This document shows, piece after piece, positions 50,855 through 59,404 of a stretch of 64,000 nucleotides of DNA; the stretch's first letter is position 1; each line of letters begins with the position of its first letter. The notes beneath the pieces are model-generated. The model was not told the DNA's origin. It did no database searches and saw only the letters and a program-made list of their open reading frames with translations. Where the stretch lies: contig NZ_JACHJB010000002.1 in NCBI RefSeq assembly GCF_014207745.1, positions 124,001 through 188,000 of the forward strand, given 5' to 3'. A program made the position numbers and the translations under genes. This DNA is from Nonomuraea muscovyensis. Its GTDB lineage: Bacteria; Actinomycetota; Actinomycetes; Streptosporangiales; Streptosporangiaceae.

Positions 50855-51939
50855 GCGCGCAGACGATGCCGGCGCCCCGGGCCGCGACCCGGCTCCTGGC
50901 GATCGACAACCTGCGGATCGTGCTCACCGTGATGGTGGTGATCCACCACGTCGCGGTGACGTACGGCAACATCCCGCTCTGGTACTACGTCGAGCCGGCG
51001 CGCGACCCGTCAGGGCGGCTGCTCGACCTGGTCGTCGTGATCGACCAGGCGTTCTTCATGGGGTTCTTCTTCCTGATCTCCGGCTTCTTCACGCCGGGCT
51101 CCTACGACCGCAAGGGCGCGCGAGGGTTCGTGCGGGACCGGCTGCTGCGGCTGGGCGTCCCGCTGCTGGCCTTCACGGTCCTGCTGCGGCCCCTGCTCAC
51201 CTGGAGCGCGTACGCCGAGCACGACGGCATGCCGTACTGGATGTTCTACCTCACCTCGTGGGACCCGGGCCCGATGTGGTTCGTGGAGGTGCTGATCGTC
51301 TTCGTCCTCGGCTACGCGCTCTGGCGGCGTGCCGGCAGGCCGGTGGAGGCGCGGGTGTCCGTGCCGCGGCCCCGCTGGATCGTGCTGTTCGCGCTCGGGT
51401 TGTCGCTGGTCACGTTCCTGTGGCGGTTCGCGGTGCCGACCGGCACCTACGTGCCGGTGCTCGGGCTGCCCTCACCGCAGTGCCTGCCGCAGTACGTCGC
51501 GATGTTCGCCGCCGGCCTGGTCGCCTTCCGGCGCGGCTGGTTGGAGACGCTGCCGCGGCAGGCGGCGCGCCTCGGCTTCCTGACGGCCGGTGCGGTGAGC
51601 GTGACGCTGCTGCCGTTGTCCCTGACCGGCGGGCCGGTGTCGCAGGCGCTGATGGCCACCTGGGAGTCCACGTTCGCGGTCAGCCTGATCATCGCGCTGG
51701 TGGTGTGGTTCCGTGACCGGTTCGACCGCCAGGGGCCACGTGGCCGGTTCCTGTCCGAGCAGGCCTACACCGTGTACGTCGTCCACCCGCTGGTGCTGGT
51801 GGCGGTGGGGTACGCGCTGCGCGGGCTGCACGCGGTCGCGGTCGTCAAGTTCGCCGTCGCGGTGGTGATCGCGCTGCCGCTGTGCTGGGGACTCGCCTAC
51901 CTGGTGCGCTCGCTGCCCGGCGCCAAGCGGATCGTGTGA
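50851..51939 (+). CDS. Acyltransferase family 3 membrane protein
   Basis: A 362-residue protein with about ten membrane helices. RLLAIDNLRIVLTVMVVIHHVAVTY carries the conserved His that is essential in acyltransferase_3/OafA-type enzymes, and MGFFFLISGFFTPGSYDRKG the second motif. Members transfer acyl groups to sugars or other acceptors at the membrane, and the OpgC/OatA-like subgroup is similar. GTG 50851 overlaps the stop of the TetR remnant (GTGA), showing the original operon of regulator and target. The substrate is not determinable. Confidence 0.88.
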   Translation: MSAQTMPAPRAATRLLAIDNLRIVLTVMVVIHHVAVTYGNIPLWYYVEPARDPSGRLLDLVVVIDQAFFMGFFFLISGFFTPGSYDRKGARGFVRDRLLRLGVPLLAFTVLLRPLLTWSAYAEHDGMPYWMFYLTSWDPGPMWFVEVLIVFVLGYALWRRAGRPVEARVSVPRPRWIVLFALGLSLVTFLWRFAVPTGTYVPVLGLPSPQCLPQYVAMFAAGLVAFRRGWLETLPRQAARLGFLTAGAVSVTLLPLSLTGGPVSQALMATWESTFAVSLIIALVVWFRDRFDRQGPRGRFLSEQAYTVYVVHPLVLVAVGYALRGLHAVAVVKFAVAVVIALPLCWGLAYLVRSLPGAKRIV

Positions 51940-52034
51940 CCCGGATGACGGGTCGCGCCGTGCCGAGATCGCCCCGTCGAGGAGGACCGCCGGCACGGCG
52001 GCCGTACCGGTGCCGGCTCCGGCCGCGAGGAGTG

Positions 52035-52505
52035 TCAGCCGCGCGTCACCAGGATGCCGTCGTCGTCGCTGAACAGCTCGGCGCCGGGGCGGAACGTGGC
52101 GCCGCCGAAGGTGACGGGGACGTCGCGCTCGCCGGTGCCCTGCTTGCCGCCCTTGCGGGGGTTGGAACCGAGGGCCTTGACGCCCAGGTCCAGCTCGCGC
52201 AGGGCGGCGACGTCGCGTACCGCGCCGTTGACGACCACACCGGCCCAGCCGTTGGCGAGGGCCAGGCCGGCGATGACGTCGCCGATGAGGGCGGCGTGCA
52301 GCGAGCCGCCGCCGTCCACCACCAGGACGCGGCCCTCGCCGGGCTCGGACAGGATCGACTTGAGCAGGGCGTTGTCCTCGTGGCAGCGGACGGTGGCGAC
52401 GGCGCCGGCGAAGGCGCTCCGGCCGCCGTACTGGCGGAGCTGCAGGTCACAGGAGTCGAGCCGGTCGCCTCGCTCGTCGTACAGGTCTGCGGTGACGATG
52501 GTCAT
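52035..52505 (-). CDS. rraA: RraA-family protein
   Basis: A 156-residue member of the RraA family. [70 protein letters not shown] and [43 protein letters not shown] are the full set of signatures. In E. coli RraA inhibits RNase E. Actinobacterial members are also compared with 4-hydroxy-4-methyl-2-oxoglutarate aldolases, and the function here is open. It is single-copy in the window and convergent with the acyltransferase. Confidence 0.9.
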   Translation of the reverse strand: MTIVTADLYDERGDRLDSCDLQLRQYGGRSAFAGAVATVRCHEDNALLKSILSEPGEGRVLVVDGGGSLHAALIGDVIAGLALANGWAGVVVNGAVRDVAALRELDLGVKALGSNPRKGGKQGTGERDVPVTFGGATFRPGAELFSDDDGILVTRG

Positions 52506-52635
52506 GATGGAACTCTGCCACGCGAGGAAGGCGCCGGGTAAGGATCACGCCTTGGCCACAAATCGCCGAGGCTCTAGGCCGGACGCGGATTCCCCTTCAC
52601 AGTGACGGCGAATCTGTCCTCACACGGAGGTATGC

Positions 52636-54357
52636 GTGAAACGCGTCGCCGTCGTCGCCGCCGCCACCACCCTGGTCGCGGCCACCCTGGTCACCCCCAC
52701 CCAGGCCCGGCAACTGGACCTGGCTTCGGAAACCAAGACAGAGTACGTCGTCCTCTACAAGGAGGGCGCCACCCACGCGCGGCAGGCCGTCGAGGCCGCG
52801 GGCGGAACGGTCGTCAAGGAGAACACCGCCGTCGGGCTGGCCACGGTCACCACCACCAACGCCGGTTTCGCGGCCGCGGCCCGGGACAGCGCCGAGATCG
52901 AGGGAGTGGTGCACAACCGCCCCATCGGCAGCGTGCCCGAGTCCGCCCGCGCCTCCGCGGGCGTCCGCAGGGCCATCGAGGCCAGGGCGGTCGAGAAGGA
53001 GGGTCACGGCGCCGCCGCGACCACCGGCCGCGGCCGCCCGGCCCCCGGCGCCGAGCCGCTCGCCGAGCTGCAGTGGGACATGAAGCAGATCCACGCGACC
53101 GCCGACGGCGCCCACCGCCACCAGCAGGGCAGCAAGGAGGTCCTCGTCGGCGTCCTCGACACGGGCGTGGACGGCTCGCACCCCGACATCGCGCCGAACT
53201 TCAACGCCGCGCTCAGCCGCAACTTCACCGTCGACATCCCGGTCGACGCCGACGGCAACGAGGTCGACGGGCCGTGTGAGGCCGAGCCCGACCGTTCGTG
53301 CGACGACCCCGCCGACGTCGACGAGAACGACCACGGCACCCACGTGGCCTCGTCGATCGCCGCCCCGATCAACCGGCTCGGCATCGCGGGCGTCGCCCCC
53401 AAGGTCTCCATCGTGAACCTGCGCGTCGGCCAGGACTCCGGCTACTTCTTCCTCCAGCCGAGCGTGGACGCGCTGACCTACGCCGGCGACCACGGCATCG
53501 ACGTGGTGAACATGAGCTACTACATCGACCCGTGGCTGTTCAACTGCACCGACAACCCGGCCGACTCCGCCGCCGACCGGGCCGAGCAGGCCACGATCGT
53601 CAAGGCCGCCCAGCGTGCCCTCGACTACGCCCACCGGCGCGGCGTGACGCTGGTGGCCGCGGCCGGCAACCAGGCGGCCGACTACACCAAGGACTACACC
53701 GACACCGCCAGCCCCAACTTCGCCAGCGAGCCGGGCGAGACCCCGCGCGAGCGGACGGTCCCGCCGAGCTGCGTCTCCATGCCGGCCGAGGGCCAGCACG
53801 TGATCAGCGTCTCGTCGCTGGGCGTCAGCAAGCGCAAGTCGTACTTCTCCAGCTTCGGCAACCGCTACGTCGACGTCTCCGCACCCGGCGGCGACGTGTA
53901 CGACACCGCGGACAACACCCGCGACGTGACCAGGGCGACGCTCTCGGCCTACCCGGAGTCGCTGGCCAGGGCGCGCGGGGAGCTGAACGCCGACGGCACC
54001 CCCAACGTCGACCACGTGGTCCGCGACTGCGCCGGCGCGGTCTGCGGGTACTACCAGTACCTGCAGGGAACCTCGATGGCGTCCCCGCGCGCCGCCGGTG
54101 TGGCCGCGCTGATCGTCAGCAGGTTCGGGCACCACGACCGGCGCCACGGCGGCAAGACGCTCGCCCCGGCGATCGTGGAGACGGCGCTCAAGGCGAGCGC
54201 CACCAGGACCGCCTGCCCCAACCCGCCCGCCTTCACCTACACCCGGCACCTGCCCAACGGCACCACCGTGACCGCCACGCACGTCTGCGAGGGCGGCACG
54301 CTCCGCAACGGCTTCTACGGCTCCGGCATCGTCGACGCGCTGCGCGCCGTCCGCTGA
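52636..54357 (+). CDS. Secreted S8-family (subtilisin-like) serine protease
   Basis: A 573-residue precursor. The signal peptide is residues 1-25 (KRVAVVAAATTLVAATLVTPTQA). An inhibitor-I9-like propeptide follows (EYVVLYKEGATHARQAVEAAGG ... AEIEGVVHNRPI). The catalytic triad is Asp175 (VGVLDTGVDGSHPD), His233 (NDHGTHVASS) and Ser480 (GTSMASPRAAG), with the oxyanion Asn in VAAAGNQAADYT. Mature enzyme is extracellular and probably degrades proteins. Six cysteines in three visible regions may form disulfides. GTG 52636 has GGAGG 5 nt upstream. A bidirectional terminator follows at 54410-54446. Confidence 0.95.
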   Translation: MKRVAVVAAATTLVAATLVTPTQARQLDLASETKTEYVVLYKEGATHARQAVEAAGGTVVKENTAVGLATVTTTNAGFAAAARDSAEIEGVVHNRPIGSVPESARASAGVRRAIEARAVEKEGHGAAATTGRGRPAPGAEPLAELQWDMKQIHATADGAHRHQQGSKEVLVGVLDTGVDGSHPDIAPNFNAALSRNFTVDIPVDADGNEVDGPCEAEPDRSCDDPADVDENDHGTHVASSIAAPINRLGIAGVAPKVSIVNLRVGQDSGYFFLQPSVDALTYAGDHGIDVVNMSYYIDPWLFNCTDNPADSAADRAEQATIVKAAQRALDYAHRRGVTLVAAAGNQAADYTKDYTDTASPNFASEPGETPRERTVPPSCVSMPAEGQHVISVSSLGVSKRKSYFSSFGNRYVDVSAPGGDVYDTADNTRDVTRATLSAYPESLARARGELNADGTPNVDHVVRDCAGAVCGYYQYLQGTSMASPRAAGVAALIVSRFGHHDRRHGGKTLAPAIVETALKASATRTACPNPPAFTYTRHLPNGTTVTATHVCEGGTLRNGFYGSGIVDALRAVR

Positions 54358-54369
54358 CCGTCGCCGACC

Positions 54370-54412
54370 GGCCGTGACCAGTGCGGCCGTGACAGTGCCG
54401 CCGTGACCAGGA
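54370..54412 (+). repeat. Three near-repeats of about 14-15 bp after the protease stop
   Basis: GGCCGTGACCAGTGC, GGCCGTGACAGTGC and CGCCGTGACCAGGAC follow one another. Each has a TGA. The array resembles in style the TGA-bearing repeat behind the AOR gene. It leads into the terminator stem. Confidence 0.6.
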
Positions 54413-54446
54413 CGGCCGGGGCGCCTCCCTCGGGCCCCGGCCGTCC
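54410..54446. terminator. Bidirectional terminator hairpin
   Basis: GGACGGCCGGGGC (54410-54422) with its exact complement GCCCCGGCCGTCC (54434-54446), 13 bp, loop 11 nt, placed exactly between the convergent protease and MerB-like genes. Confidence 0.8.
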
Positions 54447-54761
54447 TCAGGCGGAGGGCAGTCCCCAGGCGGAGGGCAGTCCCCAGAAGAGGCCGCGCAG
54501 TCCGACTTCCGCGAAGTAGGCGGCGGCGGTGGCGGGCTCGCGGCGGATGTACCCGCGCTCCATACGTCCGGCGTACCAGCCTCGGGCGAGTCGCCACAGC
54601 GCGTGCAGGCGCCGCAGCTCCCGGCCCACCTGGGCGGGGGTGAGCCCGGTGCGGGCGGCCGGCTCCGGCACGCCGGGGGCGCGGCCGGTACGGGCGAAGC
54701 CGGTGTAGACGGCCAGGCGGACCTCCTCCGTCGAGGTGGTCTCCCGAGCGGGTCCGGTCAT
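54447..54761 (-). pseudogene. MerB-like (alkylmercury-lyase-type) protein with internal deletion, 104 aa
   Basis: The N-terminus is the HTH-like domain seen at the start of MerB-type proteins (TSTEEVRLAVYTGFARTGRAPGVPEPAARTGLTPAQVGRELRRLHA). Without a frameshift it continues into what looks like their C-terminal end (LWRLARGWYAGRMERGYIRR ... AYFAEVGLRGLFWGLP). The catalytic middle, about 100 residues with the cysteines, is missing. The last residues are duplicated (PSAWGLPSA), caused by an 18-bp tandem repeat at 54449-54484. It is translated from a good ribosome site (GAGGAGACGAGG), so a short protein may still be made. Family given from memory. Confidence 0.6.
54449..54484 (-). repeat. 18-bp exact tandem duplication at a gene's 3' end
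   Basis: AGGCGGAGGGCAGTCCCC occurs twice in a row, at 54449-54466 and 54467-54484. It adds six residues to the C-terminus of the MerB-like remnant without breaking the frame. Confidence 0.85.
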
Positions 54762-54945
54762 CCTCGTCTCCTCTGGCGAGTGTCTTCCGCGAACGTGGCA
54801 GGCTCGTCAGGACGCCACGAGCCGGAGTATCTCGCGAGGGCGTGCTCCGCGCTCGTCACGGACGGGTCCCGCTCCCGGCGCCCGCGGCACGGCGTACGAC
54901 GCAGCCTCCGGGCCCGTTCGCCCCCACCAGCGCGCCGACCTCCTG

Positions 54946-54980
54946 TGCTGATCAGCATAGAATATGGTTGTTGGCACAAC
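54946..54980. promoter_or_regulatory. Two palindromes before a TetR gene
   Basis: TGCTGATCAGCA (54946-54957) is a perfect 12-bp palindrome. GTTGT-TGGC-ACAAC (54967-54980) is a second dyad 10 bp before the TetR start. Between them lies TAGAATAT, a possible -10 region. They are probably sites for autoregulation. Confidence 0.55.
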
Positions 54981-54990
54981 GGGAGGTGGC

Positions 54991-55578
54991 GTGACAACAC
55001 GACGAGAGCAGACGAGCCAGGAGAGCCGTGAGCTGATCCTCGTGGCGGCGGCGGAGCTGTTCGCCGAGAAGGGATACCGGCAGACCACGTTCGCCGACGT
55101 GGCGGACCGGTCCGGGATCAGCAGGGGCTCGATCCCCTGGCACTTCGGCAGCAAGGAGGGGCTGCTGCTGGCCGTGCTCGAACGCTCGCTGCACCTGATC
55201 CGCCTCGGCCTCACCGAACAGCCGGAGGACGTGGAGGCGGGGTTCGACCGCCTGGCGGAGGGCGCCCGAGCCCTGGTGGCACTGCCCACCACCAGGCTCT
55301 TCGTCACGCTCTTGGTGGAGGCGCTGGAGCCGGGCTCACCCATCCACGGCCGCTACCTCGAAATCCACGACACGCTGCGCGAGCACTGCAGGAGGTGGCT
55401 GGAGCGGCTGCCGCTGCCGCCCGGGTTGCCCGCCGAGGCGCTGGCCGTCACGATCGTCGGCGCCTGCATCGGCATCCACCAGCAGTGGCTCCTCGCGCCC
55501 GACCGGGTCGCCCCCGACCAGGCCCTGGCCGCGCTGCGCACGCTGGTGACGAGGGCGGTGCGCCCGGTCGGCGACTGA
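54991..55578 (+). CDS. TetR-family regulator
   Basis: A 195-residue repressor. The HTH is RELILVAAAELFAEKGYRQTTFADVADRSGISRGSIPWHFGSKEGLL (residues 12-57). 'SRGSIPWHF' in the recognition helix is a variant of the common 'GTLYHHF'. The sensor domain ends VTRAVRPVGD. GTG 54991 is chosen because GGAGG lies 4 nt before it; an ATG at 54964 lies inside a palindrome. It ends at the start of a TnpB scar, so any downstream target gene may have been displaced. Confidence 0.87.
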   Translation: MTTRREQTSQESRELILVAAAELFAEKGYRQTTFADVADRSGISRGSIPWHFGSKEGLLLAVLERSLHLIRLGLTEQPEDVEAGFDRLAEGARALVALPTTRLFVTLLVEALEPGSPIHGRYLEIHDTLREHCRRWLERLPLPPGLPAEALAVTIVGACIGIHQQWLLAPDRVAPDQALAALRTLVTRAVRPVGD

Positions 55579-55599
55579 ACAGGCCGCCCACCGGGCGGC

Positions 55600-55675
55600 G
55601 GCGACCGGTGGTGAAGCAGGAAGGCCAACCGGCGACGGTTGGACTCCCTTCCCTTCAGGGAGGGGAGGAGGTCAA
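55600..55675 (+). mobile_element. Right-end remnant of a second TnpB-type element
   Basis: A short frame VVKQEGQPATVGLPSLQGG looks like the C-terminal tail of an actinobacterial TnpB. It overlaps a hairpin CTCCCTTCCC-TTCA-GGGAGGGGAG (55644-55667, one G-U pair) followed by GAGG and TCAA (55672-55675). Hairpin size, TTCA loop and TCAA are as at 26562-26591, although the stem sequence differs. No TnpB or TnpA body remains. The 240 bp after it up to the next gene hold nothing I can identify. Confidence 0.6.
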
Positions 55676-55918
55676 GGGTGTGCTCTTCCACTCGGGCTTG
55701 ATCAACTGCCCGGGACACTAGGACACGGCGGTGACAAACTCCGGTTCGTCCTGGTCGAGCGCCTTCGCCCGAGGACGGCGTCCACGATCGGACGACGTCC
55801 GACGCCGGGCTCGCCGACGTCGTGGCCGCGTCGCGCGCCGACCGCGGGGAGGCGCCCCGCGGGGAATCACGGGCACCGATCGGGGTATACGGCGGCCAGC
55901 GAGAAGAAGGAGACATCC

Positions 55919-56806
55919 GTGCGCCGACTGGTGGCCATCGCGAACTCCTCCGCGGGGAGCGCGGACGACGAGGCGCTGTCGCGGGCGCTCGCCGAGCTGG
56001 CCGAGCACGCCGACACCGTCAACGTCCAGATCGGCGACCCGGCCGAGCTGAAGGGCCTGCTGGCCGAACATCCCGGGCGTGACCCGGTCGTCCTCGGCGG
56101 CGACGGCTCACTGCACTGCCTGGTGACGGCGCTGGCCGAGCGGGGGGAGCTCGACTCCCGGACGGTCGGGCTCGTCCCCCTGGGCACCGGCAACGACCTC
56201 GCCCGCGCCCTGGGGGTGCCGCTCGACCCGGTGGCGGCGGCCCGGGTGGCGGCGACCGGCGAGCCGCGACCGCTCGACCTGCTGCGCGACGACGACGGCG
56301 GGATCGTGGTCAACGCGGTGCACGCCGGAGTGGGCGTCGAGGCCGCCCAGACGGCCCAGCCGCTCAAGCCGGTCCTGCGCCGCTTCGCCTACGCGGCCGG
56401 CAGCGTGATCGCCGGCGTGCGCACCAAGGGTGTGCCGCTGCGGGTGGAGGTGGACGGCGAGGTGGTCGCGGACGGCCGCCGCCGGGTGCTGATGGTGGGC
56501 GTCGGCAACGGCCGCACCATCGGCGGCGGCACGCCGATCACACCCGACGCCAGCCCCGCCGACCGGCTCGCCGACGTGGTCGTGTCCTTCGCGACCGGTC
56601 CGCTGCGCCGCCTGGGGTACGGCGTGATGCTGCGGCTCGGCCGGCACACCCGCCGACCGGACGTCGTGACCGCCCGCGGCTCCCGCATCCGCGTCTGCGG
56701 CCCGCCGGTGCACGTCAACGCCGACGGCGAGCTCAGCGGCCCGTACACCACCCGCACCTGGACGGTCGTCCCGCACGCCTGGCAGCTGACCCTCCCGCGC
56801 GACTGA
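55919..56806 (+). CDS. Diacylglycerol-kinase-catalytic-domain lipid kinase
   Basis: A 295-residue lipid kinase. RLVAIANSSAGSADDEALSRAL is the N-terminal strand, VVLGGDGSLHCLV the glycine-rich nucleotide loop (GGDGS), and VPLGTGNDLARALGV the second signature (GTGND). The C-terminal beta domain includes VEVDGEVVADGRRRVLMVGVGNGRTIGGG and HVNADGELSGP. The family phosphorylates diacylglycerol, sphingoid bases or other lipid alcohols. Location next to the lipid-oxidation cluster is suggestive: it could recycle diacylglycerol left after lipase action, but this is inference. Start GTG 55919. Confidence 0.9.
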   Translation: MRRLVAIANSSAGSADDEALSRALAELAEHADTVNVQIGDPAELKGLLAEHPGRDPVVLGGDGSLHCLVTALAERGELDSRTVGLVPLGTGNDLARALGVPLDPVAAARVAATGEPRPLDLLRDDDGGIVVNAVHAGVGVEAAQTAQPLKPVLRRFAYAAGSVIAGVRTKGVPLRVEVDGEVVADGRRRVLMVGVGNGRTIGGGTPITPDASPADRLADVVVSFATGPLRRLGYGVMLRLGRHTRRPDVVTARGSRIRVCGPPVHVNADGELSGPYTTRTWTVVPHAWQLTLPRD

Positions 56807-56850
56807 CCCCGACGGCACACCCGGAGCCGACCGTCAGCCGTGTCCCCGGA

Positions 56851-56925
56851 CCCTGCCGGGCGGGGGAACCGTGCCGGGCGGGTGGAACCCTGCCGGGCGG
56901 GGGAACCGTGCCGGGTGGGGTGCGG
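56851..56925 (+). repeat. Four tandem 18-19 bp GC-rich repeats
   Basis: CCCTGCCGGGCGGGGGAA and CCGTGCCGGGCGGGTGGAA alternate (56851, 56869, 56888, 56906). They lie between the convergent lipid kinase and desaturase genes. The last unit is diverged and runs up to the desaturase stop. Confidence 0.8.
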
Positions 56926-56933
56926 CGGGGCCG

Positions 56934-57890
56934 TCAGGCGGGCGGGGTGCGGCGGGCGGCGAGTCGCGCGGCCAGGCGGGCGGGGTCCGGCCAGTGCACC
57001 CCGTACGCCCAGCCCGCGCGCTCGAACCAGCGGATCAGCCGGGCGCTCGCGTCGAGTTGGCCCTTGAGCACCCCGTGCCGGGCGCAGGTGGGTTCGACGT
57101 GATGCCAGTTGTGCCAGCCCTCGCCCAGCGTCAGCATCGCCACCCACCACACGTTTGACGAGCGGTCCCGGGTCTGGAACGGGCGCTCGCCGAACGTGTG
57201 GGCGATGGAGTTCACCGACCACGTCACGTGGTGCACCACGGCGTAGCGGACCAGACCGCCCCAGAAGAACGCCGACCACGCGCCCGCCCACGACATCGAC
57301 CACAGCCCGCCCACCGCGGCGGGCAGCGCGAACGACAGCGCCACGACGGCCGGATAGGCGGCGTCGAACCGCCGGACGTCCGGATCCGCGAGCAGGTCCG
57401 GCACCCAGTGGCGCAGGCTGGAACGCCGGCGCGCGGTGCAGAACCAGCCCACGTGCGCGTGCGCCATGCCGCGCAGCAGGGCCAGGCCGTCGTCGCCGTA
57501 GCGCCACGGCGAGTGCGGATCGCCCTCCCGGTCGGCGTACTTGTGGTGCCGGCGATGCTCGGCCGTCCACAGGGTGACGGGACCCTCGACCGCCATCCCG
57601 CCAGCCAGCATGAGCGCGACGCGCAGCGGCCGGCGGCACCTGAAGGAACGGTGGGTGAAGAGCCTGTGGTAGCCGACGGCGATCCCGAAGATGCTGACCA
57701 GGTACATCGCGACCGCGATGACCACGTCGCGCGGGCCGATGCCCCATCCCCATGCGGCGGGCACGGCGAGGACCAGGAGCAGCACGGGGAGCACCACGAG
57801 GACGACCAGGTAGGCGGCCCGGCGGCCCGTGGTCACCGTCACCGTCTCCGCCGTGCCCGAGCCCGCCTGCGGGATGGGTGACGAGCTCAC
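56934..57890 (-). CDS. Membrane acyl-CoA/fatty-acid desaturase
   Basis: A 318-residue di-iron membrane desaturase of the stearoyl-CoA type. The three histidine boxes are HRLFTH, HRRHH and HNWHH. Four membrane helices occur in two pairs (AAYLVVLVVLPVLLLVLAVPAAW; DVVIAVAMYLVSIFGIAVGY; later AAYPAVVALSFALPAAVGGLW and AGAWSAFFWGGLV). It introduces a cis double bond into a fatty-acyl chain using oxygen. I chose GTG 57890, which has GGAGG 4 nt upstream; an ATG at 57929 lacks one. It is divergent from the P450/dioxygenase operon across a palindrome, so it probably supplies the unsaturated substrate. Confidence 0.9.
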   Translation of the reverse strand: MSSSPIPQAGSGTAETVTVTTGRRAAYLVVLVVLPVLLLVLAVPAAWGWGIGPRDVVIAVAMYLVSIFGIAVGYHRLFTHRSFRCRRPLRVALMLAGGMAVEGPVTLWTAEHRRHHKYADREGDPHSPWRYGDDGLALLRGMAHAHVGWFCTARRRSSLRHWVPDLLADPDVRRFDAAYPAVVALSFALPAAVGGLWSMSWAGAWSAFFWGGLVRYAVVHHVTWSVNSIAHTFGERPFQTRDRSSNVWWVAMLTLGEGWHNWHHVEPTCARHGVLKGQLDASARLIRWFERAGWAYGVHWPDPARLAARLAARRTPPA

Positions 57891-57968
57891 GCGGCCTCCA
57901 TGATCGGTGACGAGGGTGCGGCTCCTCATTGAACGGCCCTGGCCCCGGCCCCCGGCACTCACCTGACG

Positions 57969-57984
57969 GTGACGAAGCCGTCAC
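57969..57984. promoter_or_regulatory. Palindrome GTGACG-AAGC-CGTCAC between desaturase and P450 operon
   Basis: Perfect 6-bp arms with a 4-bp centre, in the 206-bp divergent region, nearer the desaturase. A shared operator would link both transcripts. No regulator gene is directly adjacent. Confidence 0.6.
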
Positions 57985-58096
57985 TCACGGGAATCAAAAG
58001 ACTCCGTACGGTAGCCATCGGTGAACGCTCTAGATTGTGGCTGCACAAAGTGACGATCTCTGTTCGTTCCGGCTTCGGCGGAAGGTGGACCACGGC

Positions 58097-59404
58097 ATGG
58101 GTGCTGTCGATCAGACGACGGCGGACGGCCATCTGGAGAGATACGACGAGGCGCTGGCCCGCGACCCGATGGCCGCCTTCGCGCTCGTGCGGGAGTGGAT
58201 GCGCAGCGACTGGCGTGCCCTGTTCGCCGAGCTCCGCGAGCGCCGGCCCGTCTTCGTCACGCCCGCCTTCACGGTGGTGACCCGCTTCGCCGACGTGACC
58301 GAGGTGCTCTCCCGCGAGTCGGTCTTCTCCGTCCGTGCCTTCGGCCCGCGCCTCGACGCCGCGCTCGGCGGGCCGTACATGCTGGGCTGGGACGCCACTC
58401 CGATGAACTGGCGGGAGCGGGGCCTGATGCAGGTCATGCTCGACCCGCGCGACGCCGCCCGCGTGCGCGAGCTGGCGGGGCGCATCGCCGACGAGGCGCT
58501 CGACGCCGCCCAGCCGCACGGCCGCATCGAAGCGGTCCACGAGCTGTTCCGGCACGTCGCCCTGGGCGTGTGCGCCGAATACTTCGGCCTTCCCGGCCCC
58601 GACCCGCAGACCCTGTCGCGGTGGACGCGGGCCATCGTCACCGACGGCTTCGCCAACTACACGGGTGACCCGGCGATCCAGGCGGAGTCGGTCCGCGCGG
58701 GCGCGGAGATGACGGCCTACCTGCGCGACCGGCTCGCCGGCCTCCGGTCCGCGTTGCGGGCCGGCCTCGACCTGCCCGACGACGTCTTCACCCGGCTCGT
58801 CCGCACGAGTCTGCCTCCCGGGCTGGGCCTCGGTGACGAGCGGGTCGCGATCAACATGGCCGGCCTGCCCCTCGGGTTCGTGGAGAGCGGGCCGGGGGCC
58901 ATGGCCGAGGCGGTCGAGCAGCTTCTCCTGCGCCCGGAGGCGCTGGCGCAGGCCGTCGCGGCCGCCGCGGACCCCGATCCCGCCCACTTCGACCGTCACG
59001 TCTGGGAGGCGCTGCGGTTCAATCCGTTCTTCAAGCTGCTTCCCCGGGTGTGCGAGCAGGACCACGTCCTGGCCGCCGGCACCCCCCGCGCCACGATGAT
59101 CCCCGAGGGCACGTTCGTGCTCGCCGCGCCGGCCTCGGCCATGTTCGACCCGGACGTGGTGCCGGAACCCGACGAGTTCCGCCCCGACCGGCCGGATCAC
59201 CACCGGTTGTTCTTCGGCCACGGCCAGCACGCCTGCCTCGGCGTGCACCCTGCCAAGGTCGTCGTCTGCGAGGTCGTACGCCGCCTGCTGCTGCGCCCAG
59301 GCGTACGACTGCTGCCGCCGCCGGAAGGCGGACTCGTCCGCTCCGGCGGGATCTTCCCCGAACGGTTCGTCCTCGGGCTCGGCCCCGAAGGGCGGGCGGC
59401 GTGA
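58097..59404 (+). CDS. Cytochrome P450 lacking the I-helix threonine, probable hydroperoxide-transforming type
   Basis: A 435-residue P450. The haem loop is FFGHGQHACLGV with Cys380 as the iron ligand; the K-helix E-x-x-R is EALRF. The I helix reads NMAGLPLGFVESGPGAMAEAVEQ, without the (A/G)-G-x-(D/E)-T-T oxygen-activating motif. Loss of that pair is characteristic of P450s that rearrange fatty-acid hydroperoxides without molecular oxygen (CYP74, prostacyclin/thromboxane synthase, the P450 half of fungal Ppo). Its stop overlaps the start of a cyclooxygenase-like gene, which strongly supports that role. ATG 58097 is the preferred start; an upstream in-frame ATG at 58037 is possible. Product type (diol, epoxy-alcohol, allene oxide) is unknown. 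Confidence 0.87.
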   Translation: MGAVDQTTADGHLERYDEALARDPMAAFALVREWMRSDWRALFAELRERRPVFVTPAFTVVTRFADVTEVLSRESVFSVRAFGPRLDAALGGPYMLGWDATPMNWRERGLMQVMLDPRDAARVRELAGRIADEALDAAQPHGRIEAVHELFRHVALGVCAEYFGLPGPDPQTLSRWTRAIVTDGFANYTGDPAIQAESVRAGAEMTAYLRDRLAGLRSALRAGLDLPDDVFTRLVRTSLPPGLGLGDERVAINMAGLPLGFVESGPGAMAEAVEQLLLRPEALAQAVAAAADPDPAHFDRHVWEALRFNPFFKLLPRVCEQDHVLAAGTPRATMIPEGTFVLAAPASAMFDPDVVPEPDEFRPDRPDHHRLFFGHGQHACLGVHPAKVVVCEVVRRLLLRPGVRLLPPPEGGLVRSGGIFPERFVLGLGPEGRAA

